A model generated the notes under the pieces. That model ran no database searches, was not told the origin of the DNA, and worked only from the letters and a program-made list of their open reading frames with translations. From Liquidambar formosana (Eukaryota > Streptophyta > Magnoliopsida > Saxifragales > Altingiaceae), in contig CM077823.1 in the NCBI GenBank assembly GCA_039720395.1, forward strand, positions 33,314,371 through 33,378,370: 64,000 nt of DNA, given 5' to 3'. This document shows positions 23,041-34,935 of this stretch, in pieces. A program made the position numbers and the translations under genes. Each line of letters starts with the position of its first letter. Position 1 is the stretch's first letter.

Positions 23041-24074
23041 CAAGTTTTAGATCTCGTTCCTTTTATTTATTTATTTATCTTGAACATGTTATCTCCATTC
23101 ATCTTAGGGAATGTATGTGCCATTATATTTATTCATTTTAAAAATTAAAAAAAAATTAAAAAAAAAAGAAAGACGGCACCCCTCCCTCTCTCTTTTTTAG
23201 AATGTTGTTGTTGATTGAACTGAGAATTTAGTTGGTGTAGTGGCTGAAATTTAAATGTATTCATATCAAATGTTTCTAGGCAGAACAATATGTGGTAGTA
23301 TCTTAATTATTTGCACCCAAATACCCAATAGTGATATGATTCCCATTACCCTTAGAAAAAGCCCAATAATTTTTTTTTTTTTTGAAAGAATTAAAAATCC
23401 AATATTGGACTAATTATATGAATAAATAACAAAAGAAACCTCAGAAGGGAATTATGATGTGTTTCTCTATACAAACTTGCACATACACACATACTTTTGG
23501 GATAGCATGGAATTATTATTATTATTATTATTTAAAATATGCCATGTGCCTTCTCATATGAAGATTTCTTAGTTACTTTCGTACAAGGGCAACTTGACCC
23601 TTCTCTGCGTGTGTCCACACGCGTGCTCTGCTTTAGTTATACTTGTTTTCTTATTGAACAGGTACTCTGTAAAGATTTCTTAGTCACAATACAAATTATG
23701 TATTGTGAATGTTAGTTTGTCTGTTTCACTAATTGCTTTTCCTGAGATGAGCATTTATGCATTTGATACAGGTCCAAAGCAGCTTGGAAGAGATGTTTTA
23801 GGGGGGCTGAGAGATGAATTTTCAGTACATGAAGTATTTTTGGGTTCCTTTTTGCTGGATTGCTGTCAGTATCTATATGAACTAGCAGTTAGTTTGGTTG
23901 TGTTTCAGAAGCAGCACTGACCACCATCAGCTTCAAGATTATAGGACTCCTAACCAAAAAAAGGGCAAAAAAAAAAAAATTGGAAAAAGAGAAGCTTCCA
24001 CATTATTGGGGGAATATTCTATTTTTTCTTTTTCTTTTCCTTTTTCTTTTTGGCATCAAAATTATTGATAAATT

Positions 24075-24154
24075 TTGGTCGTGGTTTCTTTAACCCTTTT
24101 TGTTATGCTTTACATTGGTCGTGGTTTCCTTAACCCTTTTCATTGTGCTTTGCA
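24075..24154 (+). repeat. 40-bp tandem duplication
   Basis: The units start TTGGTCGTGGTTTC at 24075 and 24115 and differ by a few substitutions. Confidence 0.85.
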
Positions 24155-24721
24155 TGGTCATCCCCACTGAATCAAAATTCTGCCATGTGGAGAAGAACTT
24201 GTTCTTGGTAATGGAACTAAGTTTGTTAATTCCCTGGTTTGATTTATTTGAAGTACTATTTCTCTGTAGTTCATTTCCCTGTTGATGGAGTTGCTTTAAT
24301 ATGAAAGAGATGCTATAAAATTTATCATTGTAATACGAATTATTGCAAAAGATCATTGTGATATACTGAAACAAACCATCTTTGGGGACGATTTTTCAGC
24401 TACTACTTGCAGAGAAGCTCTGTACTTGTAGTTTCTTGTCATGCTGATGGAGTTTGTTGATGTCGTATCTACTGCAAATAGATATAATAATGTTATCATT
24501 ATAATCCAAATCATTTTAAGAAAATGTCTTCAGATTATTTTAAGAACAAAATGCATTCATCCTACTTGCAAAACTTGGCTTGAAACCCATTGATGCCTCT
24601 ATAATGTATGAAATCTTTGTAGAATTTGTACCACTATGCTTTTGATGTAATTTGTTTGAGCAGCCTGAAATAACTGTATGTATCTTGAAATTTTCAGTTC
24701 TAAAAGAATTTTGTAGGCACA

Positions 24722-25720
24722 TGGAATTTGATGACGCGTGTCGAGAGTAGAGAATCGTCTACAGTTGGAAGAGAGGGCCCCACAAGGACATGTGGACATC
24801 AGAGCATTCACTGCACCTGACCAGCATGGGGTCTCGACCACGAGATTTGGAGGTCACGTGAGGGGCACGAACTCGAGAGGGGGGGAGGGGGGGGGGGAGT
24901 ATGTTCCGAGGACTTAAATGACGAGGGAGAATGTCGAAGTGGACACAGTCCAAGGGGATCAAGGACTGAGAAGGTTGAGGATCATAGGAAGGGAAGGGTC
25001 GAGAAGGATTCGAGAGGCTACTCCCTCTATGATACCTCAGCTTCATATGAGACAAAATTAGTGGGCATTAAATGACTCACATGGGTTGGTGAGCGAGTTA
25101 GCAGAGCACGCTGACAGTACCAAAGGCAACCTTACCTAAGGACCCTCGAGGTCTAACCTCAAGTACAGGTGACATGACGGGGGATGGGCTCGAAGATCCT
25201 GAGGAGTTTTACAGGCTTGATAATCCCACCCGCTTCCTCGGAGCATTAAATGCTCCTGAAGGGTCATTCACAAGGTTCCCCTGAATTGTCATGTCACCTC
25301 CTATTCATTGAGTGGTCACATCTTGGGCTCACTATAAAATGAGGCCCAAGCTTTGTAGAAGAAAATTAGCAACAAAGAGAGAAAAAGGGATAACGAAGGG
25401 AAGAAAGAGAGACTGAGAGAAGAAGAGAGGGGAGATTAACATAAAGAGAACAAGTGAGATTGGAGATATCCCCAATCCAAGAGGGAACCTTCCAGACTCA
25501 AGGCCCCACCAAAATCTCATAGATTCTCAGTCATCCCTCCCCCATACAACACTTCTGCACTCATCCTCCATTCTCCTCGTGAGCAACTCGCCTCCCACAT
25601 GTTTCCTATGGGTATCCTCATGTGCCGACCTCGCCATGTACTTTCTCCTTTTATTTATATTGAACCCAGAATCTACCCTTCTAGAAATTTCAAGTGTAAA
25701 ATCCTTCCCAACAAGTGTTC
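24722..25720 (+). other. GC-richer retroelement-like block with TATA box
   Basis: This stretch is clearly GC-richer than its neighbours, has a G-run at about 24880-24898, and carries a TATA box (CACTATAAAATG, about 25330-25341) followed by a purine-rich GA leader. It looks like an LTR or leader of a retrotransposon, but ends, duplication and second LTR were not identified. Confidence 0.35.
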
Positions 25721-27011
25721 ATTGCTTGGGGTAGTCGGTTTCATGGTGTTTCTGGAAATTAGTCTCTTAGGTTTCCTTGGCATAAATGAAATATATGTCT
25801 TGACCGCTGATTTGTGCCCAGTGTTTCATGTAATTTTTTGGTTAGATGGATTTTTAGATTGCTAACATGCAAAGCAAGTCCAAAAGACAAAATTGCACCT
25901 CAGATCTAGTATTATTTTTATATATTTTTTTTGGGGGGTCAAAAAACGAAAGAAATTCATCACTTTCAGATCTAGTTGATTTACAACAAAAGCAGTTTTG
26001 TTGGGATACCAAATGTGTATGTTTTGTGCATTGGTCAAGGCTAGATAATATCAAACGAACGAATGCACTGAAAGCAAGATCAGGCTCCATTACATTACAC
26101 CAGTGGACTAGGACCAGCAGCAGGCACTCTTTCAATTTGGAAATTGGTGTCCCATGCTATGTTTTTTTATGGACATTTTGGTTTGGAGAACCGTGCATCA
26201 CCCTTTGCTACAAACCCTTGAATGAAGATTTTCAATAGAACCAGCATTAAAAAAAAAATTACATATTATGAGGAATATGACATTACTATTACTGGTCCGT
26301 CCTTTCAAACTAACACCCCACACACCCGTCCCCAACCCAAGAAAAAAAAAGCACACACAAAAGGGCGTTGGGGGTGGTGGGGAGGGGTTTGTTTTGCTTT
26401 AAAAAAAAATCGATATATTGTATCCACAAATAAAATAAAATAAAATAAAATAAAAACCATTTATAGTGCAGTCCGTCCAGCTGCTTACAGTGCCTTTATT
26501 GGCTTTATGATCGTGCATGCATTCAATAGGCCACTTCTAGCAGATACCCTAAAACAACAATTAAGATACGATATTAATAGGCAATGAACTTGGAAGTACT
26601 TGTACCAAAAAAAAAAAAAAAAGAGCAGAGAGAGCTTGGAAGTGCCACTAATCACTTACCCTTGTTTTAACCATCTCTAGCAACTTCATGGATAATGATA
26701 TTAACAGCCTGGTCAAGGAAATGCAAACTTCATATAGTCCCTCTGTATATAGTGAAAATTGCCTTACATACCTTTGGCACTGGGTAGCTACAAGTTCAAC
26801 CTAACAGAGTTCAAGTACTGTGGTCACACTCATAATCAAATCCAACTGGATACGAAAATGGGGTTGCGTGATCTTGGAATATAAGAATACACAACTTGGA
26901 GTTCATATTCTCAGGCAGAAATGTGAAGATTTCTCTAGTCAACAACTATGGCTTCAAAAACAAGTTCATCTGAAATTTTGAAAATACATTACATCGACCC
27001 AAACAGGCAGC

Positions 27012-28839
27012 TTATGCCATCCTTGGAACTGCTATGCTATCTGAAGGTGGTAATGTCACTGAGCGCAATAGCTCCAACGAGAAAACAAGCCCCAAGAAGT
27101 GAGAAAGGATAACATTTGCTGATGCCTGCAAGAGGAATGGATCAATGAGAATAGAAAGCAACCAAAAAACAACCCATATATGAAAATTGACATCCCAGAA
27201 ATAAATTGATGCAGTCATATCTGTTTGGCATTCCTCAGTAAAGAAAATGGACATTTCCTGAACTCCCTGTGGTTCAAAGTTTTGCAAAGAATTTGGAGCT
27301 GCTTAGCTAAAATATTCCCCTACAAGCTGAACCAAATTTAGAAAAATAAAAGGACATCTAGGGTTTCATTGTTTCAAGAACTTTGTAACTCATAATCGGG
27401 AAGAAAATGTGAACATTTGGTCAAGGTCACAGAATCTTCTTCTGTATTCCTTCTTTTCTCTGTTCATTCTTTTTATTTGAAAATAATAATAATAATAATA
27501 CTTATATCTGTATCTGCAACACCAACTTGAACATGTAAGTTGAGGCCATATGATATATCATATATAAGGTACTCAGTTCTTTTTAGAATGATCTACCTAC
27601 CATATGATGTCAATCAGAGTTCACTAGTTGCTCCAATTAGTTCACCTGAGCATAGGATCTCCTACTTTCACTATAAGAAGAGAAGAATGGTAACAGCAGA
27701 AGAGAAGAACACCTACAAGGGGTGTTACTCTGGGTGCCCAACAAATTACATATTCAGAGGTCAAAGCCATGGAAGGTAAACCTTTTCAAAATACAACACT
27801 TCGAACCCAAACCATTCAAAACGTAAAAATTCTCAAGCAAGAAGCCCCTTTTTTTTTTCCCACGCATGCGGGGTTGGGGGTGAGGGGGTTGTTAAAAAAT
27901 TTGGAACTGAACGGATTGTCATCACTATCCAAAGTTTCACAATTTAACTACAAGAATGGGTCACGTGAAGTTGATTCCAAATGTTTGCTGATGTTCAGAT
28001 TGGAAAGTTGAAACCAGATCTAGATATTTACCTGCACCAAGAATACATCCAATGCAAGAACAGGACTGTACCCCGGAGTGACACCCTGGTAATAAGGATT
28101 AGCTGAGGAAGTAAGAGCTTTCGCAACCAACGAGCCTACTGTAGCTTGCATGCCAAGAACAGCCGCACCCATCCCCAGAAGGTTCAATATTATGCCATTT
28201 TTCAAGCTTTTCACAACATCGGCACGAGGAGGAGCCTGTAAACCAATAGCAATTGATACAGCACTAAACCTTAAGAGGTCTTATCCAATGAAATTCTCAA
28301 GGACATAATTTTTATTCAGTACATAGGAATCAAATTAGGCATCAAAAACAAATATAAGCCAAACAAAGTTTTGAAAATTGGGCAGACACCTAGTTCTAAG
28401 TAACAAAATCAACCATAGAGAAGTTCAACGTGCAACTTGTTTTGGCTTAAAAATTGATAGTTGACTTAGGCCTAAAACTTGATAGTTGACTCAGCATTTC
28501 AGCAATAACAAGGATAATTTCTTAGATAAGATGTTTCACCCCAACCCCCCACTCCAGTCTGACCCAGATTTCAGCACAATGTTATGGATTATATAATTAA
28601 TTGGCAAAACAAATTATCAAACTTTTGTGTTCAGACTACTTACTTCAATTGACTTGTTGTAAATCGTATTCAATGTGATATAATGTGTGTATTTTGGGAT
28701 GATATGTTCAACGGATAATTATCAATGTCTTGCTGGTGTGAATTTTGATGCAGGACATACTAGGAAGGGCATGTAGTGCAATAGTAGCCTTAGTGACACA
28801 TGGGTCTCAGATAGGGATTTTTGAGTGGTTTAGTTTAAG

Positions 28840-28878
<39 letters not shown>

Positions 28879-31558
28879 CCCGCTAGGTATCATTTGTTTC
28901 TTCAATTGCATGTTAGTAATTACATCTATTGGTGGGTTGAGGTGCAATAGCTAAAAAAATATGGCCCTACATCATAAAGTGTACAAAAATGACATAATGC
29001 GACGTGCGTGCTACATCAACCATGAAAAAACATAGTTAAAACAGCATGAAACCAGCATTTTCACAGTTTCCAAGTAAGTGTGTAATTTTTGGCTCAATTT
29101 GTTTGATAAATTTATTGGTTGTGAATCTTTTTCAAATTAACTTGTTAGCAACAAGGATTATGGTAGTTTGAATAACATGAAAACCAGAAACATTTTTTTT
29201 CCTACTTTGAAGATGTTAGCTATATTATGTTTTCCAGGGAGGAGGCATATAGTTTCTTTAGATATCATCCTGTCAACATATTCTGTACGAGGCAATAAAT
29301 TTTTCCTTCATATCACTAACAGCAACTGATGTGGAATTTCTACCAGCAGCAAGCTAATAATCCCAACCAACTGGAGAGAAGTTGATGAAGGTCTGCTTCG
29401 GAATAGACTTCGAGCATTTGGGCGCAATTTACCGTTATCATTCCTTTGCCGAGTTCTTATAGTGTGTTTTATTTATTTACTTATTTATTTATTTTTATCA
29501 AGTTGTGGTTTATATTTAATTGTGTCAAATACTTTTTTTAAATCTGATTCAACCATCTGGAAACCTAACATGACAGTTGAGAACATGATAACCCATAATA
29601 GTCTATGGGATGCCTATCTATCAATATAACACAAATTATAACTAATAAGAACAAATAGTTGGTATTAAATAAATAGTTTATTACACGAACAAAACCCACA
29701 TCTAATTGATATATAAGTGGAAGTACGGCTGGAGAATTAGAAGTAGTTAGCTATGTTGCAGGGATCCTTTGCTTAACACCAAAGTACCCATGTCGACACA
29801 ACACGACATGGTGTAGGTACTCTTGCCATACACTTCAAAATAGTGGAAAATCTTTGAGAAAAATATGAATCCAACACCTAGACACTTACCCACACCCAAC
29901 ACCCATACCCGATCAATTACTTAAAAGCCTTTTAAATAATTGATCACCTATTACATATAAATAATTGATCACCCAATCAATTACTTAAAGTCTTTTAAGC
30001 TATTTTTGGCTGACATGGGGGAAAGATAAAGAATGCTAAAGTGGAAGAACTAATGTCATCACCCGAAGTTGCTAATTATGATCAAATGCCTTTTTATATT
30101 AGTCTTAAGTTGAGATAAAGACTACATATTGATACTCCTTGCTTTTCATATGTGCACGTGAAATATGTCTTTACCATCCATGTTTTCCTTCAACTAAACA
30201 GGCAAGCAAGTTGCCTTCTCATTCATTGTCCTGGTCCAATCAAACAAAGTAAAGTTTATCTTCCTTTTTTTTTTCTTTTTTTTTTGTTTAAACACTTTTG
30301 CCTATTTTCTCAGCAACCAAACATTTTCAAAGCACTAGTATTTCAATAGTTTTACATCACCATTTTGCAAGCTCAAATCAAGTAAATCCACAATGTTCTG
30401 ATCATGCTAAGTAGAATTATTAGTTTTTTTTTTTTTTTTTTTGGGGGGGGGGGGGGGGGGTGAACACCAGACGGGTTTTGGGATTCACAATTAAAAGGGA
30501 GTCGGGGAGCCATGGCTAATCAATCGATTCCAAGAATTCTGAAAAACTGTCAATTCAGCATCATATGCAAATGCATCATCCGATATATACAGCACCAGTC
30601 AATTTAGTTAATACAATGTGACATTCATCCAAAAATGAATACCATCACCCTTTAAAAACGATGTTTCTTGCTGCATACAATTCAACTATAAATATTTTCT
30701 CATTCACACCTGAAGTTCATTTCACACTAAAATTCATTTTGAAATTGAAAATGCAATCAAGGCAACTTAAATTCCACACCAATTCGAAACAATCTTATGA
30801 CAGTGTTTGCAGTCACAATACCTTCGAAGGGTCATTAGCAGTTCTCCGAAGCTTATCTGAAAGCCGAATATACCCAAATGACCAAAACACCGAAACAAAC
30901 GCGGCCACAATTCCACCAGCAGTGGCGTAAAAAGTCGCCGGCGACGAGATTTTCCCTGTAATGACAATGGAAAAGGAGAGAATCACAGCCGCCACTACAG
31001 TGCTCACCAGCTGCCCCCAAAACCCAAAACTCCCCAACCTCCTGAAATATCTCGAGGTACTCTCTAATCTCTTCGAAACCTACACCATTCAGAATCACAA
31101 AATCCTCGCTTTCATAACATATAATTGCTTTTTACAACATAGCGAAAACCCTAAAAGAGATTTCAAAAACAGCAAAAGTGATTTCAAAATTGTTAAACAT
31201 TCGCATCTATTCAGATATATACCTGAGCGAGTTTCGCTTTCTCGGACTCGTCGTTTGGAGAAGTGAAAGTAGGGGAAATTGGAGAAGAAGCCACTGTAGG
31301 GAAGGAGGAGAGTTTTGATCTTCTGTGCTTGAGTGCATCAAAAGATGATGATGACGGCGGAGGAAGAGCTTGGAAGGGCATTACGGAAGAGAGAGAAAAT
31401 GAGGAGAGAGATGGAGGAGGAGGGGGATAGAGAGGGAGACAGGAAAGTGATCGTCGAGTGGGGCGGTGGAGGTAACAAGGTGAGGGTCCCACCACCACCG
31501 GAGGCGGCGTCGACGTAGAGGTGCCGGAGCGAGCTGCCGGCAAAAGTAGCGTCTGCAT
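27012..31558 (-). CDS. TIC21: TIC21 / PIC1, chloroplast inner-envelope protein
   Basis: Four exons on the minus strand: 31558-31223, 31079-30822, 28235-28032 and 27125-27012. All junctions are phase 0 and give 303 aa. The start MQTLLLPAARS fits the family; the Ser/Pro-rich first 80-100 residues are a plastid transit peptide. Four hydrophobic segments follow: about 132-155 (FWGQLVSTVVAAVILSF), 161-185 (TFYATAGGIVAAFVSVFW), 212-238 (GIILNLLGMGAAVLGM) and 268-292 (NVILSHFLGLVFSLELL). Conserved family blocks are SKRLESTSRYFRRLG and NPYYQGVTPGYSPVLALDV. TIC21 acts in the inner chloroplast envelope and has been described both as a protein-import translocon subunit and as a permease for iron uptake (PIC1). 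The 2.6-kb second intron carries TA and T/G simple repeats. Identification is firm. Confidence 0.95.
28842..28876. repeat. (TA)n microsatellite in a TIC21 intron
   Basis: About seventeen TA units in the long second intron. Confidence 0.9.
30424..30460. repeat. T19-G18 homopolymer junction
   Basis: Nineteen T followed by eighteen G in the TIC21 intron. The T-run to G-run form recurs at 37184-37229, 52565-52597 and 53160-53187. Exact lengths in an assembly are unreliable for such runs. Confidence 0.8.
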
Positions 31559-32559
31559 AATTGAGGTGAGCACAGATTACAGTGTGTGAGCCAGATATAG
31601 CTCGGGAATTTTGCTACTGAAAGAGGCATTGAAACCTCTTTCGATTTCGGAAATGTGGAAGGGTAAGGCTGCTAAGCGGGCGCCCTCACCCTTTCTTCCT
31701 GTGGGCTTTCTTTCTTTCATTTTTTTTCATTTTTGTTTTTTTTGTTTTTTTTGTTTTTTTCCCCTCAACGATTTCGAGCATACAATTCAAGATATATATC
31801 ATGTTGCATGTTATTGCATCAAATCCATTTTATCGGAGAAAAACTTATACTCCATCCATCCTATAAAAATAGGCCTATATTTGTGAGACGGAGAGAGTTT
31901 ACAATAGTGATAGCATGTACATCAAAATGAGGATCAAATTTTGACTCATACAATCTTCTTTCATGATGCATGTCTTTTGTACCATATCTTTACTGACTCG
32001 TAATACCACAATGTGAAGATAACGAGGACTTATACTGATATATAAGTGTTTTATTTATTTTATTTTTTCAAAAAAAATTTCATTAAATAGGTCCATATTA
32101 TTGGTCAAACTTTTGCAAAAAAGTTTAATCAAACACATCAGATTGACTAATTTTGATCGATGCATATAATCAAATAACGTGTTATCATATAATGAAATTT
32201 TCATGTAAGATTCTTAAACGTATTTAAAAATGAAACGAATGTCTTGAGATTCATATAATATCCTGTACAATAGAAGAGCGCTTGTCAACACCCTCGTAGT
32301 AGCTTTTCTCAATGTGATCCATTGGTTTTTTGGTAGGCAAGAGAACATCAACACACAAACACAATGACACAAATCTCACAAAAGCTTCGTCCACACAAGA
32401 ACACAGCTTAAAAGCTACCAAAACTTTGGAGGGGTGAAGAAGTTTAATTAGGGCTAGGCGCAGGTGAACTCCTAACGGTTGATCATGCTTGAAACATCTT
32501 AGGCGCCACTTGATTGCCACGTGGATACTTTTGCCGGCCCGTCTGCTGAATTGAGACAC
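31559..32559. other. TIC21 upstream region
   Basis: Should contain the TIC21 promoter and 5' UTR (reading leftward). No other gene was found; T-rich and C/T-rich stretches lie at 31700-31760. Confidence 0.45.
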
Positions 32560-32940
32560 GGGTCCGGTTATTGCCAGCCCTCAATTTTATTAACACCCTC
32601 ACTTATTTTAGGTTTTCAAGGTTTTATGAAAAAATATAAGGTTTTAATGAAAATTGGTCACATTATCCATTTCAAAACATCATTTTGAACTACTTTGAAT
32701 ATAAAAAAGATTCTAAAATTTGTCGTTTAAGTAAAAAAATTTTTAAAATGTAACAGAGAACATAAATGATAAAAAATATAAAAAAAAAATCCATCTTCAA
32801 TAAAGTTATTCAAAATGATATTTTGTGGTAAACTCCATGGCCAGTTTTCATAAAAATCATTTATATTTTTTATAAAACCTTAAAAACCGAAAATAAGTAG
32901 AGGGTACAAATAAAATTGAGGGTTGACAATAACTAGACCC
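32560..32940. mobile_element. Mutator-like MITE, 381 bp
   Basis: Long inverted repeats start GGGTCCGGTTATTGCCAGCC at 32560 and end at 32940 with its imperfect complement; the arms stay alignable for about 100 bp. A perfect 10-bp duplication ATTGAGACAC flanks it (32550-32559 and 32941-32950). Long TIRs with 9-11 bp duplications indicate a MULE-derived element. Confidence 0.9.
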
Positions 32941-33019
32941 ATTGAGACACGAATGGGAAAACGGGAGATGTTAACATGGGCCAGGAAATTAGGGTGGTCT
33001 TTCTTTTGTTCAGCCTGAA

Positions 33020-33355
33020 GGGAGCCACTATTGCAATCCCCCATTCTTAAAACCGGCCGTAATGTCCACTAGAAAACATCATTTTGAACAATTTTGTAAG
33101 AGAAAGTTTTTCCTAAATCTATTGTTTAAATATACTTTTTAGCTATTTATAGCCTTTATTTCATTTTTTGCCAAAAAGTCTACCTAAACGATAGATTTTG
33201 GAAAAACTTTCTTCTGCAAAGTTGTTCAAAATGATGTTTTCTAGTGGACCAAGTGATCAGTTTTTGCAAAAACCTTCTATATTTTTCATGAAATATTAAA
33301 AACCAAAAGAAAAAGGGTGGGCTTATAAGAATGGGGGGTTGCAATAGCCGTTCCC
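33020..33355. mobile_element. Mutator-like MITE, 336 bp, related neighbour
   Basis: The ends are GGGAGCCACTATTGC at 33020 and, on the other strand, GGGAACGGCTATTGC ending at 33355. A perfect 9-bp duplication CAGCCTGAA flanks it (33011-33019 and 33356-33364). Interior words such as CATCATTTTGAAC are shared with the element 80 bp to its left, so both belong to one superfamily. Confidence 0.9.
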
Positions 33356-33632
33356 CAGCCTGAAATGTCGTGTATTGAATGGACTCAGGTTGGGTAAAAT
33401 TTCAGGCTGAGCCTGGGTTGATTTTGGGCTAGCTCGTTGCCTAGCCCAAGCTGACCATCGTGTTGTTGTGGATAGATGGTTAGAGCCTTGACGAAAAACA
33501 CAAGACATTGGGCTTTTAGTAGCATCTTGCAAAGCAATATTGATGTTAAAAAGGTATAGATAATTTAAAGGTTGAAAAAACTTTTCGAAAAGAAATGGAA
33601 AATAAATAAAGCATGGAAATCAAATGGTGGTT

Positions 33633-33663
<31 letters not shown>

Positions 33664-34754
33664 TCATAAGAACATCAATTAATATCTAATTATTTGTACA
33701 CGGCCTCCAAATGAAGACCTCCCGCTTTAAGAGGAGGAGAATTGCCATTAGACGAACAGGTCACTGGCAATAATTACAGGGTCAAAACAAATTGATTCAA
33801 TTGAATTTTGTATAATTAAGTTGGATCTATCAGATGTGGATTAGTAGAGTCCATCTTTGGATTAGTTGGAATTGCAACTGTTGCAAAACATATACATGAC
33901 TTTCATGGAAGATTAGCAAAGAATTTCTTAAAGCAAAACCAAGGAACTTTTCCTCATATGCCTGACTCGTATAAAGTTCAGCATGCCCAGCTTGTTAGAA
34001 TCCTAAATATTAATGCCATTTCAGCATAATGGGGGAAAAAACCTTGCCCATTTACCATATTAATTATCAAATGTCTGATGGTTTTGGGTTGGGCTTTGAT
34101 CTCTTAAATGATGTTATTATAATGGTTACATAACAGTTACGGACACACGAGACACAGAGATAAACAAGTGTTCATAAAAATACATAAAACCCACATATCG
34201 AGCACGTGTTTAACGACGACGGACTATCATGCTAGCTAGACTCTTCTTTTCATATGAGGTGATTAGTCATTCCCTGCTTCATCTTGGCATGTCTCAATAT
34301 TTAAGAGTTAATAAAAGGCTTGGCATGGCCTAACTTGCCATCACACATTTGTTGATTCTTGAACATTATTCGGTTTGAACCTCCACTAGGTTTCACCCAA
34401 GCTTCATCGTGGTCATGAAACGATCAACCCGATTCAATTTCCTAAGTAGTGACAACTTCCTTATAAGGACTCGAATTTGCAACTAATTTTTAAGAATAAG
34501 CGGGAATGATTTAATTGAGTTCATTAATTAATCTAATTCAATTTCTGAACCAATACCAACAAAAGATTTTTATCTTCCAAACCCATTATAGAAGGGGAAG
34601 TGTACAAGAAATCAAATCATTCATAAATGATCAAAATCGTCCAAAGGCCTTGAAAATGCTTAGAGGCTTTTGAAAATAGTTGAAGTAGTTGAATAAGAGG
34701 GGATAAATATATAAAGAAAAAAGCTTCACTGCAAGTCTGCAACATCAGAAAATG

Positions 34755-34926
34755 GAGAAGAACTTCTATGAGATCGTGACACCACGTGGTAGTTTTATGG
34801 GTTAATCAGATTCAAGTAAAGTGAGATTGTCAGAATCTTTGTTGGCCCCATTTTTTCATTTTACTTGATTTTAATTGACTTATAATACCACATGACATAT
34901 ATCATAGTTTCATAGAAGTTCTTCTC
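34755..34926. mobile_element. Small MITE, 172 bp, with 9-bp target duplication
   Basis: Perfect inverted ends GAGAAGAACTTCTATGA at 34755 and its complement ending at 34926. A perfect 9-bp duplication CAGAAAATG occupies 34746-34754 and 34927-34935. The duplication length suggests a Mutator-type element, though the TIRs are short. Confidence 0.85.
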
Positions 34927-34935
34927 CAGAAAATG

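Larger units (their letters stand above)
22358..27011. other. Intergenic between reticulon and TIC21
   Basis: No coding gene was recognised. The region holds two TATA-bearing, retroelement-like blocks (around 22430-23040 and 24722-25720) and a 40-bp tandem duplication (24075-24154). It also has a possible spliced non-coding exon beginning after TTTGATACAG at 23771. TIC21 3' UTR should occupy part of 26500-27011. Confidence 0.4.

Noticed and set aside
25867..26238. 123-codon open frame in the reticulon-TIC21 gap
   Set aside because: No domain, no splice context and biased toward chance composition; not supportable as a gene.
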